Below are positions 10,615-19,072 of a DNA stretch of 64,000 nt, piece by piece. Origin of the DNA: Pseudoflavitalea rhizosphaerae (lineage in GTDB: Bacteria; Bacteroidota; Bacteroidia; Chitinophagales; Chitinophagaceae); NCBI RefSeq assembly GCF_003991355.1, contig NZ_RCSU01000016.1:48107-112106 (forward strand), in the 5' to 3' direction. The notes below the pieces were generated by a model. The model did no database searches and was not told the origin of the DNA. It saw only the letters and a program-made list of their open reading frames with translations. Made by a program: the position numbers and the translations under genes. Each line of letters begins with the position of its first letter. The stretch's first letter is position 1.

Positions 10615-10640
10615 TTCATCAAAATATTATGGAAAAGTTA

Positions 10641-10805
10641 TCAGGCTTCTTTCAATAGCTTCATAAACAATGCAGCCTGCTCCTTGGTTTTAATTACCTG
10701 GTGGAGTGATGAATGCGCTACAACGGCTTTGGGCTCAGATTTCTTACCCTCCTGCTTCGCTTTTTTTGTCAGCGCGGCTACCTTACGGGCTATTGTTTGT
10801 TTCAT
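10641..10805 (-). CDS. 54-residue basic protein paired with DUF6934
   Basis: A short frame, ATG at 10805 to TGA at 10641, encoding 54 residues. It begins MKQTIARKVAALTKKAKQEG, continues with a lysine-rich stretch, and ends in an amphipathic helix (KTKEQAALFMKLLKEA). Support for it being real: it starts 44 bases after the DUF6934 stop on the same strand, its frame fills the space exactly to a strong terminator, and its composition is protein-like (heptad-like A/L/K helices). The family is not recognised. Basic N-terminus plus helix would suit binding to nucleic acid or to an acidic partner. Together with the gene before it, it could be a two-gene toxin-antitoxin-like module, but nothing in the sequence proves this. 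Confidence 0.65.
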   Translation of the reverse strand: MKQTIARKVAALTKKAKQEGKKSEPKAVVAHSSLHQVIKTKEQAALFMKLLKEA

Positions 10806-10849
10806 ACCAAAAAATATGTGGGTTGAATCAAATGTACGGCTTTTTTCAA

Positions 10850-11428
10850 TTATTGTGTATTCCCGCCTCTTTGTTTCAGGTTAAAGATGAAGTAATTGTA
10901 CATATGGTCCTGGCTCATCTGTTCACCTTTCCTGATCCGGAAGGGATAAGGCATAATATCCTCAAAATCAAAGGGATTATCATACTGAGTCTTGCCAAAT
11001 CGAGTGATGCGGACATAATATTTTACACCAAACATCCTGAAATACTTGTCCAGAAAGTTAAAGTTCCTTTGCAGCGCCCTGAAATAGAAATACGCCCTGG
11101 CATTGTCTGAGCCATCGATGCCCAGGTAATGGTCGGGATTGTTCTTGAGGTATGCGTAAGCAGAAAATAGAATAGTGGAAAACACTTTCGAATAATCGGA
11201 ATGGGAAAGCTCAGCTTTATCGTTGATCTTACCTTTTGCATTCAGCGGGCCGAAACTGATATTGTAAACGTTCGGCAGCAGTACATGACATTGGTTGCTG
11301 ATCTTCACGCTGAGTGAAATATCCCTTCCATTATCCAGTTTGGAATTGAAATAACTGTATCGCAGGTCCTCAGAGATATTCTCTATTTCGTACAGCTCAT
11401 CAAAATCAATCTTCGGTGAAACAGCCAT
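10850..11428 (-). CDS. DUF6934 family protein
   Basis: 192 residues, soluble, no signal peptide. It matches the DUF6934 family as I know it: an N-terminal block with DLRYSYFNSKL, a central HVLLPNVYNISFGPLN block, a KVFSTILFSAYAYL helix, then GIDGSDNARAYFYFRALQRN and a C-terminal FGVKYYVRITRFG strand. The family has no established function. The GIDGSDNxRAYFYxR segment near residue 102 is its most conserved-looking part and could hold an active or binding site. It is the first gene of a two-gene unit with the 54-residue basic protein and shares the strand of the TauE genes upstream, 54 bases away. Such genes are scattered in Bacteroidota accessory regions, hence the toxin-antitoxin suspicion. 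Confidence 0.75.
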   Translation of the reverse strand: MAVSPKIDFDELYEIENISEDLRYSYFNSKLDNGRDISLSVKISNQCHVLLPNVYNISFGPLNAKGKINDKAELSHSDYSKVFSTILFSAYAYLKNNPDHYLGIDGSDNARAYFYFRALQRNFNFLDKYFRMFGVKYYVRITRFGKTQYDNPFDFEDIMPYPFRIRKGEQMSQDHMYNYFIFNLKQRGGNTQ

Positions 11429-11482
11429 TAGTTTTATCCTTTTCAGTAAAAATAAAAATAATCGGCGGACCTGTCTAATAAC

Positions 11483-11881
11483 TTATAGCAGGCTTGCGAT
11501 GATCACTCCTAACACAAACAGCGTAATCCCTGTATATAGTACATCTTTTTCTTTGATGAATCCGATAATGGAAAAAATGATCCGTGCAATGGGTGTTGCA
11601 ATCAACACAAGTACGCCCACCTGGATGATGGCCCTGCCGCTTCCCATCCATGCATATTCGAATATCATGGTAAGATTGGTGAATTGCTCCGGCTCGCCGC
11701 TGAAGCTGCGGAACGCCGGCTGTTCATGACCGTGACGCGCCAGGTAAATAGCACCTCCCACTATCACGATGGCTGCACTGAGCAACACACCATAACGCAA
11801 CAGGTTGCCCATAGCAGTTTCTATATTCCTGTCTGAATAACCAACTAATGCTTTCATATTACAGTCGATTGGTGATGCCAT
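11483..11881 (-). CDS. DUF1634 membrane protein, partner of TauE/SafE permease
   Basis: 132 residues with three membrane segments (about residues 31-48, 80-100 and 112-131), the usual layout of DUF1634. The start ATG at 11881 lies inside the end of the preceding TauE/SafE gene (23-base overlap), so translation is probably coupled. DUF1634 genes are known neighbours of sulfite-exporter-type permeases and are assumed to be accessory subunits. No catalytic motif is seen. Confidence 0.85.
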   Translation of the reverse strand: MASPIDCNMKALVGYSDRNIETAMGNLLRYGVLLSAAIVIVGGAIYLARHGHEQPAFRSFSGEPEQFTNLTMIFEYAWMGSGRAIIQVGVLVLIATPIARIIFSIIGFIKEKDVLYTGITLFVLGVIIASLL

Positions 11882-12695
11882 TGTAGATCATCTGGATGGC
11901 CAGGAAGAGCACTACAATTGCAAAGAAAATTTTCAACCATTTCGTTTTTGCTTTCACCAGGAGTTTCGATCCTGCAAATGCGCCTGCCAGCACACCGAGT
12001 AATACAGGCATGCTCAGGCCGGGATCGATATAACCCCTGCGCAGATAGATGCCGGCGCTGGCCGCTGCCGTTACGCCGATCATGAAATTACTGGTTGTGG
12101 TACTTACTTTGAAAGGTATCTTCATGATCCTGTCCATGGCAATGACCTTCAGCGCTCCGGAACCAATACCCAGCAGCCCCGAGATCATACCTGCAATATT
12201 CATCATGAAAAATCCGCCGGCCACATTGCGAACAGTATAAGGCTGCGGCCCTGCGGCAGTTGGAAAACTGTTGTTGAGCCTGAGGGCTGCTGCATATTTT
12301 CCTGAAGGAGCTGTGTCTATTTGTTCATCATGTTTCGAAAAAGATGTAATGGCGGAAAAGATGAGGATGGCGCCAAAAACGATCGCGATCCAATGAGTAG
12401 GCACATAAGTGGCGAGGAATGCGCCGATGATGGCCCCGATAGTAGTGGCTACTTCCAGGAACATACCCAGCCTGATATTGGTGATGCCTTCCTTCACATA
12501 TGCCGCTGCTGCGCCGGAAGAAGTGGCAATCACACTCACCAGGGATGTACCGATCGCATAATGGATATCCACTTTGAAAACCAGTGTGAGCAGGGGAATC
12601 AATACCACACCACCTCCCAGGCCGGTAAGTGATCCTACCAGTCCGGCTGCCATAGAACAGGCAAATAGAATAATGGAAAAGAGTAAAATAGTCAC
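11859..12695 (-). CDS. Sulfite exporter TauE/SafE family permease
   Basis: 278 residues, about eight membrane helices in two repeats typical of TauE/SafE. The first repeat carries GLVGSLTGLGGGVVLIPLL near residue 20, the second GMISGLLGIGSGALKV near residue 168. The family moves small anions such as sulfite, sulfoacetate or other organosulfur compounds across the inner membrane. The substrate here cannot be read. The start is a GTG at 12695. The 23-base overlap with the DUF1634 gene marks a two-gene operon. The closest putative promoter is a perfect -7 box 19-26 bases upstream of the start. Length is normal for the family. Confidence 0.88.
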   Translation of the reverse strand: MTILLFSIILFACSMAAGLVGSLTGLGGGVVLIPLLTLVFKVDIHYAIGTSLVSVIATSSGAAAAYVKEGITNIRLGMFLEVATTIGAIIGAFLATYVPTHWIAIVFGAILIFSAITSFSKHDEQIDTAPSGKYAAALRLNNSFPTAAGPQPYTVRNVAGGFFMMNIAGMISGLLGIGSGALKVIAMDRIMKIPFKVSTTTSNFMIGVTAAASAGIYLRRGYIDPGLSMPVLLGVLAGAFAGSKLLVKAKTKWLKIFFAIVVLFLAIQMIYNGITNRL

Positions 12696-12713
12696 AGGCT
12701 ATCCGGAAAGGAT

Positions 12714-12721
12714 CAAATATA
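12714..12721 (-). promoter_or_regulatory. Possible -7 box for the TauE/DUF1634 operon
   Basis: The minus strand reads TATATTTG, a perfect match to the Bacteroidota TAnnTTTG element. A transcript would start near 12707, leaving a leader of about 12 bases before the GTG start. No convincing -33 TTTG lies 19-21 bases upstream, so this is a weak call. Confidence 0.35.
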
Positions 12722-12818
12722 GGGAATATATGATGGGCGGGAACCTATTTCATTTGTACATGCAGGTGATCATCATGACGGATGGCGCGGCATGATTTTT
12801 TCTTAAAGCGGTAATTCG

Positions 12819-15404
12819 CTATGCTGCCCGCATCGGTTGTTTTTTATCCGGCGCTATCAGGCTTACTATATATGCAGTGGTCACGCAAAGCAATACTGCT
12901 GCTGCAGGATACAGGAAGAAATTGATCACACCGGAATCCTGGATGAAATACAATGCTATCGCGCTTACTACAAAACCTGCCATTACTCCCCTGCTGTTGA
13001 TCTTCGGAAAGAAAATACCAGCCAGGAACATCCCTGCCAGACAGCCGCCAAACAGCCCGATGATCTTCAGGTACTGGTCCCAGATACTGGTATTGTTCAG
13101 GAACACCATATAGATTGCGATCAGGCAGCCCAATGCACCCAACACAACTGTAATGTATCGGGCAAAAATGAACTGTTGCTTATCGGTGCTGGCTGGCTTG
13201 AAATGTTTATAGAAATCCGTAGTGACCACAGTGGCGATCGAGTTCATGCTGCTGCTGATGGTGCTCATCGTAGCCGCAAATAATCCGGCAATCACCAATC
13301 CGGCAAGTCCTGTAGGCAGCTCCTGCGAAATGTACCAGGGGAATACATCGTCCACTCTTCCATTTGGATTCAATGATGCAGGATTATGTCTGAAATATAC
13401 CCAGAGCGCAGTGCCTACCATGAAGAAGATCAGTGATGCCGGGATCACCAGCACAGCATTGGTGTAGATCGATTTCCTTGCTTCCTTTTCCGATGAGGTA
13501 GTGAGATAGCGCTGCACTACCACCTGGTCTGAAGAATAAGTGACCAGTTGCGTGAGGAAACCGCCTACCAGCACCACCCAAAGTACAGGTTGCGTAATAT
13601 CGGATTCCAGGATCGCCATGCGGAATTTGTTTTCGGAAGCGGCTTCGCTGAAGAGCTGTCCGAATCCACCATCGAGAGAATTGGCAATGAAGACAAGGCA
13701 GCAGAAGGCTCCGCCCAGCAATACGCCCACCTGCATCACTTCGGTCCAGACCACGGCTTCAATACCACCGGCCACACTGTAAGCAGTAGTGATGAGGCTC
13801 ACGCCAATGATACAGGCGAAAATATTGATGCCCGTTACAGCACTCAAAACCAGCGCAGGCAGATAGATCACGATGCCGAGCCTGCTGATCTGGAAGATCA
13901 CGAAAGTGAGACTACCGGTGATCTTCACTGCCGGACTGAAACGAACCTGCAGGTACTCGTAAACACTGGTAAGTTTCAGTTTTCTGAAATAGGGTAAATA
14001 GAAATATACAACGATGGGCGCTACTGCAACGATCATCAGGTTATTCAGCAGGTACACCCAATCGGTAGCGTACGCTTTTGCAGGGATGGCAATAAAGGTC
14101 AGCGCACTCAGTTTGGAACCGAAGATGCTGAGGCCGGCAGCCCACCAGGGGATCTTGCCTCCACCGAGAAAAAAATCGCTTGTATTGCTTTCCATTTTTC
14201 TCGATACAAAAACACTAATTCCGATCACCAGCATAAAGTAGATGGCTACTACGCCCCAATCGATCCAACTGAATTTTCCGGGCGGATGAACAGGCGTTCC
14301 CATCAGTACTTTAGGAGTACGCACTGCCGGCCTCACTTCTCCGGATGGCAGAACCAGGCTGCCATTCCAGACCACCGCCGGAGTGGTCACGGGCGCCCAG
14401 GTACTGCTGTTCGGATCTGCTGCAGCAGTGGGTCTTTTTTCCGTTAATACGGTATCTGCCTGCGCCCATGTATTGGTGATGGTATTATAACTCCAAACAA
14501 TATCCGAAAAACCGGGATGATTGTCTTTCAGTTCTGCATTCTTATCTGCGAGTTTTCCATGATCGCCACCGGCAATGAGCAGGTGTGATTGACCGGATGC
14601 AAAAGCAGGACTCGGCGCGGCTACAGCAGGTTCGGGCAGATCGGCCAGTTGCTGCCACCCTTTATCCGGACTGTATTTCCAGGCATCCTTCAGGTAGGTA
14701 CGTTTTACCTGCTGATCAGCATCGTCCCTGTACAAATGTGCGCCGCTGAATACAAAGAGCTCATTGTTGAGCGTGCCGGTTACCGCGAGAATCCGGGATG
14801 GTCCGGGAAATTCTTTTTCGGTTATCCATTTCTGTTGATCCTTCTGTTCGCTTAGATCAAGGCTCCAGCAAACATTTGATGCTTCAGCGGATTGAGGGTT
14901 CTCAGTTCCCCCGAATACATAAGCTTTATTACCGATGAGCACACCACTGCCGTTGGCCAGCGGATGTGGCAAAGACGGAAGTTTTTCCGTTTCTATTTTT
15001 CCATTAATGTATCTGACCAGGAAAGATTCCGCGTGATGCCCTGCGGCATCACTTCCGCCGATACAGACCATCGCATCCTTCCAGGTGAGCGATACGCCAT
15101 AACCAAGTGGCATCGGCAGTTTGCCGGCTTCTTTCCATTGTCCTCCGGGTTTGTCAAGCGCAAACACTTTATCGTACCAGACTTTTACAGAACCTGTCCA
15201 GGGAGCGCCTCCATCGGGAAAATTGGCGCCACCGGCTACCAGCAGTACATTATTGCTCACTCCGGCAAAGGCACCGGCAAATCCAAAACCGTCGGGTAAG
15301 GATGGAAGCAGTTTCCAATCCATATATGATGCGCCCTGTTCCTGCGCTTTAGTAGTTTTCATCAGCATTCCTAACATCAATACAATTACAAGAAACTGTT
15401 TCAT
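12819..15404 (-). CDS. Sialic-acid mutarotase (NanM-like kelch) fused to sodium:solute symporter
   Basis: 861 residues. A signal peptide (1-20) is followed by a kelch beta-propeller at about 25-365 of the cyclically permuted mutarotase/N-acetylneuraminate epimerase type (repeat units such as VGGGANFPDGG-like LLVAGGANFPDGG, IGNKAYVFGGTENP and LLIAGGDHGKL). From about 372 comes a full sodium:solute symporter domain (FSWIDWGVVAIYFMLVIGIS, then SDFFLGGGKIPWWAAGLSIF), with about 13 membrane helices. The propeller is placed before the first helix and has its own export signal, so it should face the periplasm. The likely role is to convert the alpha-anomer of N-acetylneuraminate released by sialidase to the beta form and pass it to the transporter. 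It is the last gene of the sialic-acid operon, 27 bases after the PKD/LamG gene. Confidence 0.9.
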   Translation of the reverse strand: MKQFLVIVLMLGMLMKTTKAQEQGASYMDWKLLPSLPDGFGFAGAFAGVSNNVLLVAGGANFPDGGAPWTGSVKVWYDKVFALDKPGGQWKEAGKLPMPLGYGVSLTWKDAMVCIGGSDAAGHHAESFLVRYINGKIETEKLPSLPHPLANGSGVLIGNKAYVFGGTENPQSAEASNVCWSLDLSEQKDQQKWITEKEFPGPSRILAVTGTLNNELFVFSGAHLYRDDADQQVKRTYLKDAWKYSPDKGWQQLADLPEPAVAAPSPAFASGQSHLLIAGGDHGKLADKNAELKDNHPGFSDIVWSYNTITNTWAQADTVLTEKRPTAAADPNSSTWAPVTTPAVVWNGSLVLPSGEVRPAVRTPKVLMGTPVHPPGKFSWIDWGVVAIYFMLVIGISVFVSRKMESNTSDFFLGGGKIPWWAAGLSIFGSKLSALTFIAIPAKAYATDWVYLLNNLMIVAVAPIVVYFYLPYFRKLKLTSVYEYLQVRFSPAVKITGSLTFVIFQISRLGIVIYLPALVLSAVTGINIFACIIGVSLITTAYSVAGGIEAVVWTEVMQVGVLLGGAFCCLVFIANSLDGGFGQLFSEAASENKFRMAILESDITQPVLWVVLVGGFLTQLVTYSSDQVVVQRYLTTSSEKEARKSIYTNAVLVIPASLIFFMVGTALWVYFRHNPASLNPNGRVDDVFPWYISQELPTGLAGLVIAGLFAATMSTISSSMNSIATVVTTDFYKHFKPASTDKQQFIFARYITVVLGALGCLIAIYMVFLNNTSIWDQYLKIIGLFGGCLAGMFLAGIFFPKINSRGVMAGFVVSAIALYFIQDSGVINFFLYPAAAVLLCVTTAYIVSLIAPDKKQPMRAA

Positions 15405-15431
15405 CCGCGTGAGGTTATTACCGGTCCGGGT

Positions 15432-16916
15432 TTATAAATTGAACAATGCCGATACTTCAGCATCCGTGAAAGCTCTTTTATATATGATCAGGTCATCGAT
15501 CATTCCAGTATAATAATTGCTCATGCTCGTCAATCCTTCCTGTGCGCCGATCTTGAACAATTGTCCTGCACCGGTAACTGTTTTCACTGCACTGGTGGTC
15601 ATTTCTTTTACTTTCACTCCATCAATATACACTTTTGTAAGCAGCCCATCGCGTACACAAACGATATGGTGCCATACATCGTCGTTCACTTTTCCTTCAG
15701 TGGCCATACTAATAATGGCTGAGCCGGGATTTTCAGTATTGAAACGAAGGAACTGCGTAGTGGCATTGTCGTTCATCCGCAACCAGCTCTGGTTATCGCC
15801 GGATCCATTCTTTCCACTCTCCTGCCAGATCATCATCCTGGCTGTTCCTCCTGATTTCATCCAGACACTGATGGAAAAATTATTGGCGCTGAGATCGAAA
15901 TTGGAGCTGGGCGTACTCAGCCAGGCCGATCCGTTGAAATAACCGGCATTGCCTGCAACGCCTTTCCTGTCTGCATTTGCAAAGCCCACTGCGCCAGTCT
16001 GAGTAATGGCTGCATTGCCGGGCCCCACTTCAGCGTAACTGTTATTGAATGGGAAGAAACCGACCAGGTCTGTTCCGGGAACAACCAGGATGTATGCTTC
16101 TTTTTCTGCGGTGGAATTCTTGCTGGTATTGTTGGCCACCAGTTTCACCTTGTACCTGCCAGGTGTAGTGTATTTTATTTTCGGGTGTTGATCGGTTGAA
16201 CTTGCAGGAGTTCCTCCTTCGAAGGTCCAGGTCCAACCGGTAACAGTACCCAGGCTCTCATCTTCAAATTGTATTTCTCCGCCAGCATAAGTAGCAGTGT
16301 TCACTGCTCCAAACTCAGCAGTAACAGCAGTGATATCGATGATAGTGATCATCTTCTCCACCGTTTTCTCACCACTGTATTCGGGATTGGTAGTTGCCAG
16401 TTTCACTGTGTAGATACCGGGCACATCAAATTTGATGGACGGGCTCTGTTCTGCGGATGTGATGGGTGTTCCTGTTTCCGGCGTGAAGGTCCAGCTCCAG
16501 GTAGAAGGAATGCCAGTGGTCTTATCTGTAAAAGTGATGGTCTCCCCTTGCAGTGCAGTGGTTTTACTGGCAGTGAAGTCCACTACCAGCTGGTTGTACC
16601 CCACTTTTATGAATCCGGTTTTTTTGGTAGTTGCGGAATTGGCAGCATTGCTGATCTCGAGCATTACCTCGTAGGTACCGGGCTGCATATATTTTACAGC
16701 AGGACCGCTGAGATCGGAGGTAGCAGGATCACCGCCCTGGAATGTCCATTTCCACCTGGAAGCAGGACCAGTGGAGAGATCGGAGAAATTGACCGTTTCC
16801 CCGGCCAGCACTTCCTGCTTGTCTGATGTGAAATCAGGTGTGATACCCATATCCTTGTCCTTTTTACAGGAACCGAGCACAGCAATGATGGCAATCAGTA
16901 CCAAAATTCTTTTCAT
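15432..16916 (-). CDS. PKD (x3) and LamG-like lipoprotein, probable surface glycan-binding protein
   Basis: 494 residues. An SPII signal ends at LGSCKKDKD (lipid cysteine 17). Three PKD domains follow at about 28-105, 112-195 and 200-280, each with the WxWTF strand (WKWTFQGG, WSWTFTPE, WTWTFEGG). A concanavalin/LamG-like jelly roll occupies about 300-492, with FSISVWMKSGG and WHHIVCVRDGLLTKVYIDG. No catalytic residues are evident. The gene is inside the sialic-acid operon, 35 bases after the lyase and 27 before the transporter. Many polysaccharide loci encode a surface glycan-binding lipoprotein next to SusCD. This one probably fills that place, binding sialylated glycans or host glycoproteins, which is inferred from position and fold. 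Confidence 0.85.
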   Translation of the reverse strand: MKRILVLIAIIAVLGSCKKDKDMGITPDFTSDKQEVLAGETVNFSDLSTGPASRWKWTFQGGDPATSDLSGPAVKYMQPGTYEVMLEISNAANSATTKKTGFIKVGYNQLVVDFTASKTTALQGETITFTDKTTGIPSTWSWTFTPETGTPITSAEQSPSIKFDVPGIYTVKLATTNPEYSGEKTVEKMITIIDITAVTAEFGAVNTATYAGGEIQFEDESLGTVTGWTWTFEGGTPASSTDQHPKIKYTTPGRYKVKLVANNTSKNSTAEKEAYILVVPGTDLVGFFPFNNSYAEVGPGNAAITQTGAVGFANADRKGVAGNAGYFNGSAWLSTPSSNFDLSANNFSISVWMKSGGTARMMIWQESGKNGSGDNQSWLRMNDNATTQFLRFNTENPGSAIISMATEGKVNDDVWHHIVCVRDGLLTKVYIDGVKVKEMTTSAVKTVTGAGQLFKIGAQEGLTSMSNYYTGMIDDLIIYKRAFTDAEVSALFNL

Positions 16917-16951
16917 ACAAGTAATCGTTTTGGTTTATTTGGCGGCAGTGA

Positions 16952-17890
16952 TCAATGCACTGCCGGTTGCGGGTTGTTGGTTGTACATTTTTCGAGTGTA
17001 TCGAAGAATCGGATTTCATTCAGCATTTCCTGCAGGTGTGCATATTCTTTTTCAGTGAGGGCCACTAATGGCAGTCTGCATGAACCCAGATCATATCCCA
17101 TCATTTTTGTGATGGCGCGTTGCGCAGGAATAGGCGAATACTTTACAAAGCGGCGGATCATTTCAACCGACTGCAATTGCAGGTCCCTGGCCTCTTCCAG
17201 CTTCCCTGCCCTGAACGCTTCCATCATGCGGAGATAGAGCGGCGCGGCAAAAGTATAAGTGCTTCCGATGGCTCCTTTCGCACCTACCATCAGGGCGCCG
17301 AGCAGCATTTCATCATATCCGTACAGCACATCGAATTTTCCATTTTTGTAGTTCAGGCAAGCCTGGAATTCATGTTGTGTATGCGCAGTGTATTTGATGC
17401 CTGCGAGATTAGGAATAGCTTCTTCACCCAGGCGCAGGAATTCCACCATATCCATGGCCACACCGGTGAGAGCAGGCAAATGATAATAATAGAATGGAAG
17501 CGATGGCGCTGCAGCAGCGATAGCAGCCATACTGTTGACCAATTGCTGAACATTGCCAGGTTTGAAGTAAAATGCAGCAACGGATGAAATAGCATCTGCA
17601 CCTGCCTGAGCCGCATGGGCAGCCAGTTTCCGGCATTCAGCAATAGAAGTATGGCCTACATGCACCCAAACTTTGATCCGCTTGTTGGCAGCCGCGATGT
17701 ATGCTTCCGCCACCTGCATCCTTTCTTCCACGGTGAGGTTGGGTCCTTCTCCATTGGTGCCGCACACGAATACGCCACTGATACCTTCATGCACCAGTTT
17801 ATCCACCAGCTCAGGAACGATCTGGAGATTCAATGATCCGTCTTCTCTGAATGTGCCGAATGTGGCTGCAATTAATCCCTCTGTTTTCAT
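16952..17890 (-). CDS. nanA: N-acetylneuraminate lyase
   Basis: 312 residues, cytoplasmic, a DapA/NAL-type (beta/alpha)8 barrel. It splits N-acetylneuraminate into N-acetylmannosamine and pyruvate. Visible markers: GTNGEGPNLTVEER (residues 45-58) for the carboxylate-binding loop, the FYYYHLPALTGV stretch with the catalytic tyrosine (about 136), and the Schiff-base lysine 166 in AGIKYT. The YYYH pattern separates NAL from dihydrodipicolinate synthase. The operon context (sialidases on one side, sialic-acid mutarotase/transporter on the other) makes the substrate assignment strong. It begins 10 bases after a sialidase gene. No kinase or epimerase for the product ManNAc is found in the window. 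Confidence 0.93.
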   Translation of the reverse strand: MKTEGLIAATFGTFREDGSLNLQIVPELVDKLVHEGISGVFVCGTNGEGPNLTVEERMQVAEAYIAAANKRIKVWVHVGHTSIAECRKLAAHAAQAGADAISSVAAFYFKPGNVQQLVNSMAAIAAAAPSLPFYYYHLPALTGVAMDMVEFLRLGEEAIPNLAGIKYTAHTQHEFQACLNYKNGKFDVLYGYDEMLLGALMVGAKGAIGSTYTFAAPLYLRMMEAFRAGKLEEARDLQLQSVEMIRRFVKYSPIPAQRAITKMMGYDLGSCRLPLVALTEKEYAHLQEMLNEIRFFDTLEKCTTNNPQPAVH

Positions 17891-17900
17891 CGAGTGTATT

Positions 17901-19070
17901 TTATTTTTTTAACCTGTCTTTTCCGTTGCTGAGCCAATCGATATTGAAGCTCTGTAACACCAGGGTGTATTTGAAATCCTTGCCTGGTGAATTATTGGTT
18001 TCGTATAAACAGTAAATGGTTCCGTCTGGTCCTACAGCCAGATCCGAGTAACCGGACGCCCCGGGATTCAGCACACGTTCAACGGGAAATGTTTTTCCTT
18101 CGTCGTAGCTGAGTTTGGCAGTGAGATTCCGGCGCGGCGTTTTTTCGATATGTTCGCTATCGGGGTTCACAAACACGATCCTGTTTTTCCCTTTTCCATC
18201 TTTCACTTCCGACACACGCACGATGCTGGCCATGCAGGGTATCTCAAATAGGTCCTGATGGTAAACCGGTCTGCTCCAGTTGCTGCTCCCATTTTCGCTG
18301 TATGAAATAGACTTGCGATGAGGGTTTCCGGGATTGCGCATCATCAGCATCACAGCACCATCATTGAGCTGAACGGCCATGGATTCATTGGGATTCTTTA
18401 CATCTTCTGAACTATCGGCTACCATCGAGCCACGCTTCCAGGTTACGCCATTGTCATCGCTGTACACGGTTACCACAGCGCTGGGATGGTGCACACGTTT
18501 GGGTGTGGTGGCGGATTTTGCCAGCCATACGGGCGCCAGTAATCTTCCATTTTTCAACTGGATACCATGACCGGGTCCCGGCGCCACTACATTCCAGTTG
18601 TAGGCAGGTCTGTATCCGTCAAATACATTGGTGATGTCTGTTGGATCGCTCCAGGTAAGGCCATCATCGATTGACTTTGTATAGTAAGCGCGCGCATAAT
18701 CACGGGCAAACAGTAAGTGTACCGTTCCATCCTCCCCAACAATGGGCGTTGGATTATTGGTGGGCTGTCCTTTCTTTCTGGGAGCGATCACCTGGATGGG
18801 ATGCCAGGTTTTGCCATTATCGGTACTACGACGCAGCAGCAGGTCCATATCCGCCCAGTCGCTGCTTGTGCCGATGCGTGCTTCTGTGAAAGCCATCAGG
18901 GTTCCTTTCTTACTCATCACCAGTGCGGGAATGCGCATGGATGCATACTCACCTCCAGGTTCGAATACGGGTACGGGTGGGTTATTTTCGGTTGCACCTA
19001 TCTGTGATCCATGTTTACAACCGGCAAAAACAACTACCAGTAAAAAAGGAATAACGATCTTTTTCAACAT
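17901..19070 (-). CDS. Exo-alpha-sialidase, lipoprotein (second of the tandem pair)
   Basis: 389 residues with an SPII signal (lipobox cysteine 18, FAGCKHG), so it should be surface- or periplasm-anchored. It is a six-bladed sialidase of the GH33 type. The RIP motif is present as MRIPAL, and Asp boxes occur at STDNGKTW, SIDDGLTW, SDDNGVTW and SYDEGKTF. The acid aspartate lies in the WADMDLLLR stretch, a NESMAVQL glutamate precedes the second arginine region (MLMMRNPG), and the tyrosine nucleophile is in SGYSDLAV. It removes terminal sialic acid from glycoconjugates. It starts 2 bases after the other sialidase, and the two are paralogues of similar length but diverged in sequence, perhaps with different linkage preference or location. 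Confidence 0.93.
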   Translation of the reverse strand: MLKKIVIPFLLVVVFAGCKHGSQIGATENNPPVPVFEPGGEYASMRIPALVMSKKGTLMAFTEARIGTSSDWADMDLLLRRSTDNGKTWHPIQVIAPRKKGQPTNNPTPIVGEDGTVHLLFARDYARAYYTKSIDDGLTWSDPTDITNVFDGYRPAYNWNVVAPGPGHGIQLKNGRLLAPVWLAKSATTPKRVHHPSAVVTVYSDDNGVTWKRGSMVADSSEDVKNPNESMAVQLNDGAVMLMMRNPGNPHRKSISYSENGSSNWSRPVYHQDLFEIPCMASIVRVSEVKDGKGKNRIVFVNPDSEHIEKTPRRNLTAKLSYDEGKTFPVERVLNPGASGYSDLAVGPDGTIYCLYETNNSPGKDFKYTLVLQSFNIDWLSNGKDRLKK

Positions 19071-19072
19071 GC

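Noticed and set aside
12771..12813. Terminator-like palindrome ATCATG/CATGAT with T-run
   Set aside because: The T-run follows on the plus strand, where no gene ends. On the minus strand the hairpin is not followed by T residues, so it cannot be the terminator of the sialic-acid operon.
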